Shown here: positions 1 to 13,055 of the stretch, piece by piece
How the letters are laid out: each line of letters begins with the position of its first letter
How positions within the stretch are numbered: position 1 is the stretch's first letter
Assembly: GCF_020882245.1 (NCBI RefSeq)
Contig: NC_083599.1
Span: forward strand, 9,176,001 to 9,240,000
Source: Rhopalosiphum padi
Taxonomy: Eukaryota > Arthropoda > Insecta > Hemiptera > Aphididae
DNA: 64,000 bases
Direction of reading: 5' to 3'
The notes under the pieces: model-generated
Seen by the model: the letters and a program-made list of their open reading frames with translations, nothing else
Told to the model about the DNA's origin: nothing
Databases searched by the model: none
Position numbers and translations under genes: made by a program

Positions 1-3000
1 AGTAATTTGTGTCTTAAACCAAGATATTCAAGCGCATATGGGAATCTTTGATAAGTTTTATCAAGATTTCCAAGGATTTTTGGGGTTGTAAATATTTCCA
101 GCTATTAGTTTAAAGGAATAATGTATCCAACATCAATATATACCGCTGTTTATGAGAATTTTTGACGATACATTTCAAGAATTTTAGGTAATTTTTTTGT
201 TTTAGACCATTTTTTTCAAGGAATTATGTGTTTTACATCAAGATATTCCAGTATATATGGGGATCTTTGATATTTTTGATCATAATTATCAAGGATTATT
301 GGGGTTGTAATTATTTCCGACTTTTTTTTCAAGTAATTTGTGTCTTACACCAAGATATTCAAGCGCATATGGGAATCTTTGATAAGTTTTATCAAGATTT
401 CCAAGGATTTTTGGGGTTGTAAATATTTCCAGCTATTAGTTTAAAGGAATTATGTGTTTTACATCAAAATATTCCAGTATATATGGGGATCTTTGATATT
501 TTTGATCATAATTATCAAGGATTATTGGGGTTGTAATTATTTCCGACTTTTTTTTCAAGTAATTTGTGTCTTACACCAAGTTATTCAAGCGCATTTGGGA
601 ATCTTTGATAAGTTTTATCAAGATTTCCAAGGATTTTTGGGGTTGTAAATATTTCCAGCTATTAGTTTAAAGGAATTATGTGTTTTACATCAAGATATTC
701 CAGTATATATGGGTTGTCTTTGATATTTTTGATCATAATTATCAAGGAATATTGGGGGTTGTAATTATTTCCGACTTTTTTTTCAAGTAATTTGTGTTTA
801 CACCAAGTTATTCAAGCACATATGGGAATGTTTGATAAGTTTTATCAAGATTTCCAAGGATTTTTGGGGTTGTAAATATTTCCGGCTATTATTTTCAAGG
901 AATAATGTATCCAACATCAATATATACCGGTGTTTATGAGAATTTTTGACGATACATTTCAAGAATTTTAGGTAATTTTATTGTTTTAGACCATTTTTTT
1001 CAAGGAATTATGTGTTCTGCATCAAGATATTCCAGCATTTATGGGGATCTTTGATATTTTTGATCATAATTATCAAGGATTATTGGGGTTGTAATTATTT
1101 CCGACTTTTTTTTCAAGTAATTTGTGTCTTAAACCAAGATATTCAAGCGCATATGGGAATCTTTGATAAGTTTTATCAAGATTTCCAAGGATTTTTGGGG
1201 TTGTAAATATTTCCAGCTATTAGTTTAAAGGAATAATGTATCCAACATCAATATATACCGCTGTTTATGAGAATTTTTGACGATACATTTCAAGAATTTT
1301 AGGTAATTTTTTTGTTTTAGACCATTTTTTTCAAGGAATTATGTGTTTTACATCAAGATATTCCAGTATATATGGGGATCTTTGATATTTTTGATCATAA
1401 TTATCAAGGATTATTGGGGTTGTAATTATTTCCGACTTTTTTTTCAAGTAATTTGTGTCTTACACCAAGATATTCAAGCGCATATGGGAATCTTTGATAA
1501 GTTTTATCAAGATTTCCAAGGATTTTTGGGGTTGTAAATATTTCCAGCTATTAGTTTAAAGGAATTATGTGTTTTACATCAAAATATTCCAGTATATATG
1601 GGGATCTTTGATATTTTTGATCATAATTATCAAGGATTATTGGGGTTGTAATTATTTCCGACTTTTTTTTCAAGTAATTTGTGTCTTACACCAAGTTATT
1701 CAAGCGCATTTGGGAATCTTTGATAAGTTTTATCAAGATTTCCAAGGATTTTTGGGGTTGTAAATATTTCCAGCTATTAGTTTAAAGGAATTATGTGTTT
1801 TACATCAAGATATTCCAGTATATATGGGTGTCTTTGATATTTTTGATCATAATTATCAAGGAATATTGGGGTTGTAATTATTTCCGACTTTTTTTTCAAG
1901 TAATTTGTGTTTACACCAAGTTATTCAAGCACATATGGGAATGTTTGATAAGTTTTATCAAGATTTCCAAGGATTTTTGGGGTTGTAAATATTTCCGGCT
2001 ATTATTTTCAAGGAATAATGTATCCAACATCAATATATACCGGTGTTTATGAGAATTTTTGACGATACATTTCAAGAATTTTAGGTAATTTTATTGTTTT
2101 AGACCATTTTTTTCAAGGAATTATGTGTTTTGCATCAAGATATTCCAGCATTTATGGGGATCTTTGATATTTTTGATCATAATTATCAAGGATTATTGGG
2201 GTTGTAATTATTTCCGACTTTTTTTTTCAAGTAATTTGTGTCTTACACCAAGATATTCAATCGCATATGGGAATCTTTGATAAGTTTTATCAAGATTTCC
2301 AAGGATTTTTGGGGTTGTAAATATTTCCAGCTATTAGTTTAAAGGAATTATGTGTTTTACATCAAGATATTCCAGTATATATGGGGATCTTTGATATTTT
2401 TGATCATAATTATCAAGGATTATTGGGGTTGTAATTATTTCCGACTTTTTTTTCAAGTAATTTGTGTCTTACACCAAGATATTCAAGCGCATATGGGAAT
2501 CTTTGATAAGTTTTATCAAGATTTCCAAGGATTTTTGGGGTTGTAAATATTTCCAGCTATTAGTTTAAAGGAATTATGTGTTTTACATCAAGATATTCCA
2601 GTATATATGGGTGTCTTTGATATTTTTGATCATAATTATCAAGGAATATTGGGGTTGTAATTATTTCCGACTTTTTTTTCAAGTAATTTGTGTCTTACAC
2701 CAAGTTATTCAAGCGCATATGGGAATCTTTGATAAGTTTTATCAAGATTTCCAAGGATTTTTGGGGTTGTAAATATTTCCAGCTATTAGTTTAAAGGAAT
2801 TATGTATCCAACATCAATATATACCGCTGTTTATGAGAATTTTTGACGATACATTTCAAGAATTTTAGGTAATTTTATTGTTTTAGACCATTTTTTTCAA
2901 GGAATTATGTGTTCTGCATCAAGATATTCCAGCATTTATGGGGATCTTTGATATTTTTGATCATAATTATCAAGGATTATTGGGGTTGTAATTATTTCCG

Positions 3001-4930
3001 ACTTTTTTTTTCAAGTAATTTGTGTCTTAAACCAAGATATTCAAGCGCATATGGGAATCTTTGATAAGTTTTATCAAGATTTCCAAGGATTTTTGGGGTT
3101 GTAAATATTTCCAGCTATTAGTTTAAAGGAATAATGTATCCAACATCAATATATACCGCTGTTTATGAGAATTTTTGACGATACATTTCAAGAATTTTAG
3201 GTAATTTTTTTTGTTTTAGACCATTTTTTTCAAGGAATTATGTGTTTTACATCAAGATATTCCAGTATATATGGGGATCTTTGATATTTTTGATCATAAT
3301 TATCAAGGATTATTGGGGTTGTAATTATTTCCGACTTTTTTTTCAAGTAATTTGTGTCTTACACCAAGATATTCAAGCGCATATGGGAATCTTTGATAAG
3401 TTTTATCAAGATTTCCAAGGATTTTTGGGGTTGTAAATATTTCCAGCTATTAGTTTAAAGGAATTATGTGTTTTACATCAAAATATTCCAGTATATATGG
3501 GGATCTTTGATATTTTTGATCATAATTATCAAGGATTATTGGGGTTGTAATTATTTCCGACTTTTTTTTCAAGTAATTTGTGTCTTACACCAAGTTATTC
3601 AAGCGCATTTGGGAATCTTTGATAAGTTTTATCAAGATTTCCAAGGATTTTTGGGGTTGTAAATATTTCCAGCTATTAGTTTAAAGGAATTATGTGTTTT
3701 ACATCAAGATATTCCAGTATATATGGGTGTCTTTGATATTTTTGATCATAATTATCAAGGAATATTGGGGTTGTAATTATTTCCGACTTTTTTTTCAAGT
3801 AATTTGTGTTTACACCAAGTTATTCAAGCACATATGGGAATGTTTGATAAGTTTTATCAAGATTTCCAAGGATTTTTGGGGTTGTAAATATTTCCGGCTA
3901 TTATTTTCAAGGAATAATGTATCCAACATCAATATATACCGGTGTTTATGAGAATTTTTGACGATACATTTCAAGAATTTTAGGTAATTTTATTGTTTTA
4001 GACCATTTTTTTCAAGGAATTATGTGTTCTGCATCAAGATATTCCAGCATTTATGGGGATCTTTGATATTTTTGATCATAATTATCAAGGATTATTGGGG
4101 TTGTAATTATTTCCGACTTTTTTTTTCAAGTAATTTGTGTCTTAAACCAAGATATTCAAGCGCATATGGGAATCTTTGATAAGTTTTATCAAGATTTCCA
4201 AGGATTTTTGGGGTTGTAAATATTTCCAGCTATTAGTTTAAAGGAATAATGTATCCAACATCAATATATACCGCTGTTTATGAGAATTTTTGACGATACA
4301 TTTCAAGAATTTTAGGTAATTTTTTTGTTTTAGACCATTTTTTTTCAAGGAATTATGTGTTTTACATCAAGATATTCCAGTATATATGGGGATCTTTGAT
4401 ATTTTTGATCATAATTATCAAGGATTATTGGGGTTGTAATTATTTCCGACTTTTTTTTTCAAGTAATTTGTGTCTTACACCAAGATATTCAAGCGCATAT
4501 GGGAATCTTTGATAAGTTTTATCAAGATTTCCAAGGATTTTTGGGGTTGTAAATATTTCCAGCTATTAGTTTAAAGGAATTATGTGTTTTACATCAAAAT
4601 ATTCCAGTATATATGGGGATCTTTGATATTTTTGATCATAATTATCAAGGATTATTGGGGTTGTAATTATTTCCGACTTTTTTTTCAAGTAATTTGTGTC
4701 TTACACCAAGTTATTCAAGCGCATTTGGGAATCTTTGATAAGTTTTATCAAGATTTCCAAGGATTTTTGGGGTTGTAAATATTTCCAGCTATTAGTTTAA
4801 AGGAATTATGTGTTTTACATCAAGATATTCCAGTATATATGGGTGTCTTTGATATTTTTGATCATAATTATCAAGGAATATTGGGGTTGTAATTATTTCC
4901 GACTTTTTTTTCAAGTAATTTGTGTTTACA
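1..4930. repeat. Satellite 1, higher-order repeat array
   Basis: Tandem array of three related monomer types: A (about 113 bp, begins near GGAATTATGTGTTTTACATC), B (about 113 bp, begins near CAAGTAATTTGTGT) and C (about 106 bp, contains ATAATGTATCCAACATC). They are arranged as A-B-A-B-A-B-C-A-B-C, giving a 1,115-1,116-bp higher-order unit. Full units start near 228 and 3242; a 9-monomer variant (1,009 bp, one C missing) starts near 1343 and an 8-monomer variant (890 bp, one A-B pair missing) near 2352. The array runs off the left edge and into the N gap. The many identical 64-codon frames here are by-products of the repeat and not genes: they recur only because the sequence recurs. Confidence 0.95.
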
Positions 4931-5430
4931 NNNNNNNNNNNNNNNNNNNNNNNNNNNNNNNNNNNNNNNNNNNNNNNNNNNNNNNNNNNNNNNNNNNNNN
5001 NNNNNNNNNNNNNNNNNNNNNNNNNNNNNNNNNNNNNNNNNNNNNNNNNNNNNNNNNNNNNNNNNNNNNNNNNNNNNNNNNNNNNNNNNNNNNNNNNNNN
5101 NNNNNNNNNNNNNNNNNNNNNNNNNNNNNNNNNNNNNNNNNNNNNNNNNNNNNNNNNNNNNNNNNNNNNNNNNNNNNNNNNNNNNNNNNNNNNNNNNNNN
5201 NNNNNNNNNNNNNNNNNNNNNNNNNNNNNNNNNNNNNNNNNNNNNNNNNNNNNNNNNNNNNNNNNNNNNNNNNNNNNNNNNNNNNNNNNNNNNNNNNNNN
5301 NNNNNNNNNNNNNNNNNNNNNNNNNNNNNNNNNNNNNNNNNNNNNNNNNNNNNNNNNNNNNNNNNNNNNNNNNNNNNNNNNNNNNNNNNNNNNNNNNNNN
5401 NNNNNNNNNNNNNNNNNNNNNNNNNNNNNN
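4931..5430. other. Assembly gap (500 N)
   Basis: Exactly 500 unknown bases, the look of a fixed-size scaffolding gap. It lies between two unrelated satellites, so the true distance and even the adjacency of the two arrays is not established. Confidence 0.99.
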
Positions 5431-8400
5431 TTTTAAGGAATTTTATGGATTTTTACCAATTTTCAATGTAGTTAATGACGATTTTTAATGATTTTTCACG
5501 AATTTTATGGATTTTTACCACTTTTTAATGTAGTTAATGACGATTTATAATGATTTTTCACGAATTTTATGGATTTTTACCACTTTTTAATGTAGTTTAA
5601 TGACGATTTTTAATGATTTTTCACGAATTTTATGGATTTTTTACCACTTTTTAATGTAGTTAATGACGATTTTTAATGATTTTTCTTGAATTTTATGGAT
5701 TTTACCACTTTTTAATGTAGTTAATGACGATTTTTAATGATTTTTTCACGAATTTTAAGGATTTTTACCATTTTTTAATGTACTAATTGAGTATTTTTAA
5801 TGATTTTTGAGGGTATTTTATGGGGGTAGTGACGTCAATTATGGACTTTTTAGGGAATTTTATGTATTTTTAGCGCTCTTTTGTGGATTAATTGAAGAAA
5901 TTTATGAATTTTTACCACTTTTTAATGTAGTTAATGACGATTTTTAATTGATTTTTCACGATTTTTATGGATTTTTACCACTTTTTAATGTAGTTAATGA
6001 CGATTTTTAATGATTTTTCACGAATTTTAAGGATTTTTACCATTTTTTAATGTACTAATTGAGTATTTTTAATGATTTTTGAGGGTATTTTATGAAGGTA
6101 GTGACGTCATTTATGACTTTTTAAGGGAATTTTATGAATTTTTAGCGCTCTTTTGTGATTAATTGAAGAAATTTAGAATTTTCACCGATTTTTAATGTAG
6201 TTAATGACGATTTTTTAATGATTTTTCACGAATTTTATGGATTTTTACCACTTTTTAATGTAGTTAATGACGATTTTTAATGATTTTTTCTTGAATTTTA
6301 TGGATTTTTACCAACTTTTTAATGTAGTTAATGACGATTTTTAATGATTTTTCACGAATTTTAAGGATTTTTACCATTTTTTAATGTACTAATTGAGTAT
6401 TTTTAATGATTTTTGAGGGTATTTTATGGGGGTAGTGACGTCATTTATGGACTTTTTTAGGGAATTTTATGTATTTTTAGCGCTCTTTTGTGGATTAATT
6501 GAAGAAATTTATGAATTTTTACCACTTTTTAATGTAGTTAATGACGATTTTTAATGATTTTTCATCGATTTTTATGGATTTTTACCACTTTTTAATGTAC
6601 TATGAGTATTTTTAATGATTTTTGAGGGTATTTTATGGAGATAGTGGACGTCATTTATGGACTTTTTAAGGAATTTTATGGATTTTTTACCAATTTTCAA
6701 TGTAGTTAATGACGATTTTTAATGATTTTTCACGAATTTTAAGGATTTTTACCATTTTTTAATGTACTAATTGAGTATTTTTAATGATTTTTGAGGGTAT
6801 TTTATGGGGGTAGTGGACGTCATTTATGGACTTTTTAGGGAATTTTAATGTATTTTTAGCGCTCTTTTGTGGATTAAATTGAAGAAATTTATGAATTTTT
6901 ACCACTTTTTAATGTAGTTAATGACGATTTTTAATGATTTTTCACGATTTTTATGGATTTTTACCACTTTTTAATGTACTATGAGTATTTTTAATGATTT
7001 TTGAGGGTATTTTTATGGAGATAGTGGACGTCATTTATGGACTTTTTAAGGAATTTTATGGATTTTTTACCAATTTTCAATGTAGTTAATGACGATTTTT
7101 AATGATTTTTCACGAATTTTATGGATTTTTACCACTTTTTAATGTAGTTAATGACGATTTATAATGATTTTTCACGAATTTTATGGATTTTTACCACTTT
7201 TTAATGTAGTTAATGACGATTTTTAATGATTTTTCACGAATTTTATGGATTTTTACCACTTTTTAATGTACTAATTGAGTATTTTTAATGATTTTTGAGG
7301 GTATTTTATGAAGGTAGTGACGTCATTTATGGACTTTTTAAGGAATTTTATGAATTTTTTAGCGCTCTTTTTGTGGATTAATTGAAGAAATTTAAGAATT
7401 TTCACCGATTTTTAATGTAGTTAATGACGATTTTTAATGATTTTTCACGAATTTTATGGATTTTTACCACTTTTTAATGTAGTTAATGACGATTTTTAAT
7501 GATTTTTTCACGAATTTTATGGATTTTTACCACTTTTTAATGTACTAATTGAGTATTTTTAATGATTTTTGAGGGTATTTTATGAAGGTAGTGACGTCAT
7601 TTATGGACTTTTTAAGGAATTTTATGAATTTTTAGCGCTCTTTTGTGGATTAATTGAAGAAATTTAAGAATTTTCACCGATTTTTAATGTAGTTAATGAC
7701 GATTTTTAATGATTTTTCACGAATTTTATGGATTTTTTACCACTTTTTAATGTACTAATTGAGTATTTTTAATGATTTTTTAGGGTATTTTATGGAGATA
7801 GTGACGTCATTTATGGACTTTTTAAGGAATTTTATGGATTTTTACCAATTTTCAATGTAGTTAATGACGATTTTTAATGATTTTTCACGAATTTTATGGA
7901 TTTTTACCACTTTTTAATGTAGTTAATGACGATTTTTAATGATTTTTCACGAATTTTATGGATTTTTACCACTTTTTAATGTAGTTAATGACGATTTTTA
8001 ATGATTTTTCACGAATTTTATGGATTTCTACCACTTTTTAATGTACTAATTGAGTATTTTTAATGATTTTTGGAGGTATTTTATGAAGGTAGTGACGTCA
8101 TTTATGGACTTTTTAAGGAATTTTATGAATTTTTAGCGCTCTTTTGTGGATTAATTGAAGAAATTTAAGAATTTTCACCGATTTTTAATGTAGTTAATGA
8201 CGATTTTTAATGATTTTTCACGAATTTTAATGGATTTTTACCACTTTTTAATGTAGTTAATGACGATTTTTAATGATTTTTCTTGAATTTTATGGATTTT
8301 TTACCACTTTTTAATGTAGTTAATGACGATTTTTAATGATTTTTCACGAATTTTATGGATTTTTACCACTTTTTAATGTACTAATTGAGTATTTTTAATG

Positions 8401-11400
8401 ATTTTTGAGGGTATTTTATGAAGGTAGTGACGTCATTTATGGACTTTTTAAGGAATTTTATGAATTTTTAGCGCTCTTTTGTGGATTAATTGAAGAAATT
8501 TAAGAATTTTCACCGATTTTTAATGTAGTTAATGACGATTTTTAATGAATTTTCACGAATTTTATGGATTTTTACCACTTTTTTAATGTAGTTAATGACG
8601 ATTTTTAATGATTTTTCTTGAATTTTATGGATTTTTACCACTTTTTAATGTAGTTAATGACGATTTTTAATGATTTTTCACGAATTTTAAGGATTTTTAC
8701 CATTTTTTAATGTACTAATTGAGTATTTTTAATGATTTTTGAGGGTATTTTATGGGGGTAGTGACGTCATTTATGGACTTTTTAGGGAATTTTTATGTAT
8801 TTTTAGCGCTCTTTTGTGGATTAATTGAAGAAATTTATGAATTTTTACCACTTTTTAATGTAGTTAAATGACGATTTTTAATGATTTTTCACGATTTTTA
8901 TGGATTTTTACCACTTTTTAATGTACTATGAGTATTTTTAATGATTGTTGAGGGTATTTTATGGAGATAGTGACGTCATTTATGGACTTTTTAAGGAATT
9001 TTATGGATTTTTACCAATTTTCAATGTAGTTAATGACGATTTTTAATGATTTTTCACGAATTTTATGGATTTTTACCACTTTTTAATGTAGTTAATGACG
9101 ATTTATAATGATTTTTCACGAATTTTATGGATTTTTACCACTTTTTAATGTAGTTAATGACGATTTTTAATGATTTTTCACGAATTTTATGGATTTTTTA
9201 CCACTTTTTAATGTACTAATTGAGTATTTTTAATGATTTTTGAGGGTATTTTATGAAGGTAGTGACGTCATTTATGGACTTTTTAAGGAATTTTATGAAT
9301 TTTTAGCGCTCTTTTGTGGATTAATTGAAGAAATTTAAGAATTTTCACCGATTTTTAATGTAGTTAATGACGAATTTTTAATGATTTTTCACGAATTTTT
9401 ATGGATTGTTACCACTTTTTAATGTAGTTAATGACGATTTTTAATGATTTTTCACGATTTTTATGGATTTTTACCACTTTTTAATGTACTATGAGTATTT
9501 TTAATGATTTTTGAGGGTATTTTATGGAGATAGTGACGTCATTTATGGACTTTTTAAGGAATTTTATGGATTTTTACCAATTTTCAATGTAGTTTAATGA
9601 CGATTTTTAATGATTTTTCACGAATTTTATGGATTTTTACCACTTTTTAATGTAGTTAATGACGATTTTTAATGATTTTTCACGAATTTTATGGATTTTT
9701 ACCACTTTTTAATGTACTAATTGAGTATTTTTTAATGATTTTGAGGGTATTTTATGAAGGTAGTGACGTCATTTATGGACTTTTTAAGGAATTTTATGAA
9801 TTTTAGCGCTCTTTTGTGGATTAATTGAAGAAATTTAAGAATTTTCACCGATTTTTAATGTAGTTAATGACGATTTTTAATGATTTTTCACGAATTTTAT
9901 GGATTTTTACCTACTTTTTAATGTAGTTAATGACGATTTTTAATGATTTTTCACGAATTTTATGGATTTTTACCACTTTTTTAATGTACTAATTGAGTAT
10001 TTTTTAATGATTTTTTGAGGGTATTTTATGAAGGTAGTGACGTCATTTATGGACTTTTTAAGGAATTTTATGAATTTTTTAGCGCTCTTTTGTGGATTAA
10101 TTGAAGAAATTTAAGAATTTTCACCGATTTTTAATGTAGTTAATGACGATTTTTAATGATTTTTCACGAATTTTATGGATTTTTACCACTTTTTAATGTA
10201 CTAATTGAGTATTTTTAATGATTTTTGAGGGTATTTTATGGAGATAGTGACGTCATTTATGGACTTTTTAAGGAATTTTATGGATTTTTACCAATTTTCA
10301 ATGTAGTTAATGACGATTTTTAATGATTTTTCACGAATTTTATGGATTTTTACCACTTTTTAATGTAGTTAATGACGATTTTTAATGATTTTTTCACGAA
10401 TTTTATGGATTTTTACCACTTTTTAATGTAGTTAATGACGATTTTTAATGATTTTTCACGAATTTTATGGATTTCTACCACTTTTTAATGTACTAATTGA
10501 GTATTTTTAATGATTTTTGAGGGTATTTTATGAAGGTAGTGACGTCATTTATGGACTTTTTAAGGAATTTTATGAATTTTTAGCGCTCTTTTGTGGATTA
10601 ATTGAAGAAATTTAAGAATTTTCACCGATTTTTAATGTAGTTAATGACGATTTTTAATGATTTTTCACGAATTTTATGGATTTTTACCACTTTTTAATGT
10701 AGTTAATGACGATTTTTAATGATTTTTCTTGAATTTTTATGGATTTTTACCACTTTTTAATGTAGTTAATGACGATTTTTAATGATTTTTCACGAATTTT
10801 ATGGATTTTTACCACTTTTTAATGTACTAATTGAGTATTTTTAATGATTTTTGAGGGTATTTTTATTGAAGGTAGTGACGTCATTTATGGACTTTTTAAG
10901 GAATTTTATGAATTTTTAGCGCTCTTTTGTGGATTTATTGAAGAAATTTATGAATTTTCACCGATTTTTAATGTAGTTAATGACGATTTTTAATGATTTT
11001 TCACGAATTTTATGGATTTTTACCACTTTTTAATGTAGTTAATGACGATTTTTAAAGATTTTTCACGAATTTTATGGATTTTTACGACTTTTTAATGTAG
11101 TTAATGACGATTTTTAATGATTTTTCACGAATTTTATGGATTTTTACCACTTTTTAATGTACTAATTGAGTATTTTTAATGATTTTTGAGGGTATTTTAT
11201 GAAGGTAGTGACGTCATTTATGGACTTTTTAAGGAATTTTATGAATTTTTAGCGCTCTTTTGTGGATTTATTGAAGAAATTTATGAATTTTCACCGATTT
11301 TTAATGTAGTTAATGACGATTTTTAATGATTTTTCACGAATTTTATGGATTTTTAACCACTTTTAATGTAGTTAATGACGATTTTTAAAGATTTTTCACG

Positions 11401-11670
11401 AATTTTATGGATTTTTACGACTTTTTAATGTAGTTAATGACGATTTTTAATGATTTTTCACGAATTTTATGGATTTTTACCACTTTTTAATGTACTAATT
11501 GAGTATTTTTAATGATTTTTGAGGGTATTTTATGGAGGTAGTGACGTCATTTATGGACTTTTTAAGGAATTTTATGGATTTTTAGCGCTCTTTTGTTGAT
11601 TAATTGAAGAAATTTATGAATTTTCACCGATTTTTAATGTAGTTAATGACGATTTTTAATGATTTTTAGG
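5431..11670. repeat. Satellite 2, 62-bp monomers with TGACGTCA blocks
   Basis: Array built on a 62-bp monomer (landmarks ATGGATTTTTACCAC, GTAGTTAATGACGA, AATGATTTTTCACG) in runs of one to four. These alternate with a longer block holding ACTAATTGAGTATTT, GTAGTGACGTCATTTATGG and, in most blocks, AGCGCTCTTTTGTGG. Spacing between AGCGCT landmarks is about 276, 335 or 500 bp, so unit length varies by whole sub-blocks. By eye there are about 19 perfect TGACGTCA palindromes and 3 with one extra G. The segment nearest the gap (5.4-7.4 kb) has clearly more single-base insertions than the rest. No coding sequence. Confidence 0.93.
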
Positions 11671-12148
11671 TTATTTTAATATGATTTAAATAGACTATTT
11701 TTTATTAACTTACATTTTTGTAGCTCTATTTACTGTTTTGAATAACATAAACTGTTTAGTAACATGGGTACCTCATTAGGTGTTCCTTAGACAAAGCTGT
11801 TTTCTATCAATATAGTAACTTAGTTTGATTAGGTACCTACTTCCTAAAATTTGTTGAAATTTCTAACATTAGAGACTAGTTGATAAAGTAGTTACATATT
11901 TATAGTAAACATAGGTACAATGTTTTAAAAGAAAATAAGCTAATTACTATAACATATTATTTTTCATTTTTCATACTAACTAAACAATATTTTTATTTTT
12001 ATTTTTAATTTTCCTTAATATAATAATAATAATGAATAATGATAAATACAACTTATGATTTAATATAGTAGCTTAGGTATACAAATATAATAAGTAATTA
12101 AAATTAATAGATAGTACAAAATTAAATAACAATTATATAATTACACAT
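11671..12148. other. Satellite edge and protease 3' flank, no gene
   Basis: Satellite 2 decays into ordinary AT-rich DNA at about 11680. From about 11811 the sequence becomes similar to 34.8 kb, marking the left edge of duplicated block A1. The flank holds an AATAAT-rich simple stretch and the 3' side of the minus-strand protease relic. No exon or RNA gene is visible. Confidence 0.6.
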
Positions 12149-13055
12149 TTACATACATTTTATAATATATATTTCATTTATTTCAAAAAGAATTATGGAG
12201 CATTCCGGAGTAGGTAACAACACATTATTTAAGATTTCAAATGTGATTCTGTGTCGTAAGAGTGGGGCATCTTCCTGGGTGTAGTAAAATGGTTTTCCCA
12301 GTAAAACATGTCTGGCATTTGTGCATGTAAATACACCACAATCAGACGTATTACTTTGCAATGGAGAATCCCCAAAGTCTAATGACCATTGTAATTGTTC
12401 TTCATCAACCGGCTTCTCATATTTTTTATATGACTCAATCAAAAATTCAACTAATAAATTAATTTGATCTTCATATATGCTTGATTTTATACTATCGTAT
12501 AAAGTAATGGTACGACTCTTAATATTCACCACAGGTCAACGTCCAATGATTACACTCTAGATATGTGGGAGTTATAAGTTTATCATAAGCATATACATTT
12601 TTTATTGTGGCTGTCATTGAATTGGTAGCTTTGTCAAACCCACCTCTTACTAGATCCTTAAAAAAAACTGGTGGTAAGCTCATTATTAATTGATCCGTAC
12701 AACTTTTGGCTAAAAGACTGAAATAATGTTCCATGGTACAATCCGACATCCATAGATGTGGATTAAATACTCTTAATAAAGTTCCCATTGTACAATAAAA
12801 AGAATGATGACATTGTAGTTGATCATTTTTTTGTTTGTTAGAAATATAATTTACTAATTTTGCAAAAACCTCTCTATTGTACCCTGGAAATATAATATTT
12901 TGACGATCCGACTGAATGAAATTTATTCTACTTAAATTCATTTTTTTAGAAATTTCAGGTAAGCTGGTTCCAACAACATTTTCATCATCGGAGGAAACAA
13001 GATCAATTACATCCAAAATTTGTTGTTGATCCATATCTTGAGTATCACTAAACAT
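12149..13055 (-). pseudogene. C48 (Ulp1/SENP-like) cysteine protease, frameshifted copy
   Basis: Broken sister of the intact gene at 35220-36089. Two overlapping minus-strand frames (13055 to 12519 and 12532 to 12149) together cover the same protein. One extra G near 12534, just after the NHWTLT stretch, shifts the frame where the sister reads on into VNIKSRTITLYDS. Catalytic landmarks are still present: His in NHWTL, Asp in LYDS, Gln in LQSNTSDCG and the nucleophile in SDCGVF. The N-terminus carries DVIDLVSSDDE, an excellent SUMO-interaction motif. The C-terminal end also differs from the sister (longer, reading through to 12149). The frameshift could be a sequencing error, but the many amino-acid differences from the sister show real divergence. 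Confidence 0.85.

Noticed and set aside
228..4778. More than a dozen near-identical 64-codon frames that look like a hydrophobic peptide family
   Set aside because: They are the same satellite monomer pair read again and again; phase and length follow the repeat, and several monomers break the frame.
4810..5488. Long frames of 183-208 codons around the gap
   Set aside because: They consist mostly of unknown bases.
1..11670. CRISPR-like direct-repeat arrays
   Set aside because: Units are head-to-tail satellites without unique spacers, in a eukaryotic genome with introns and transposons.
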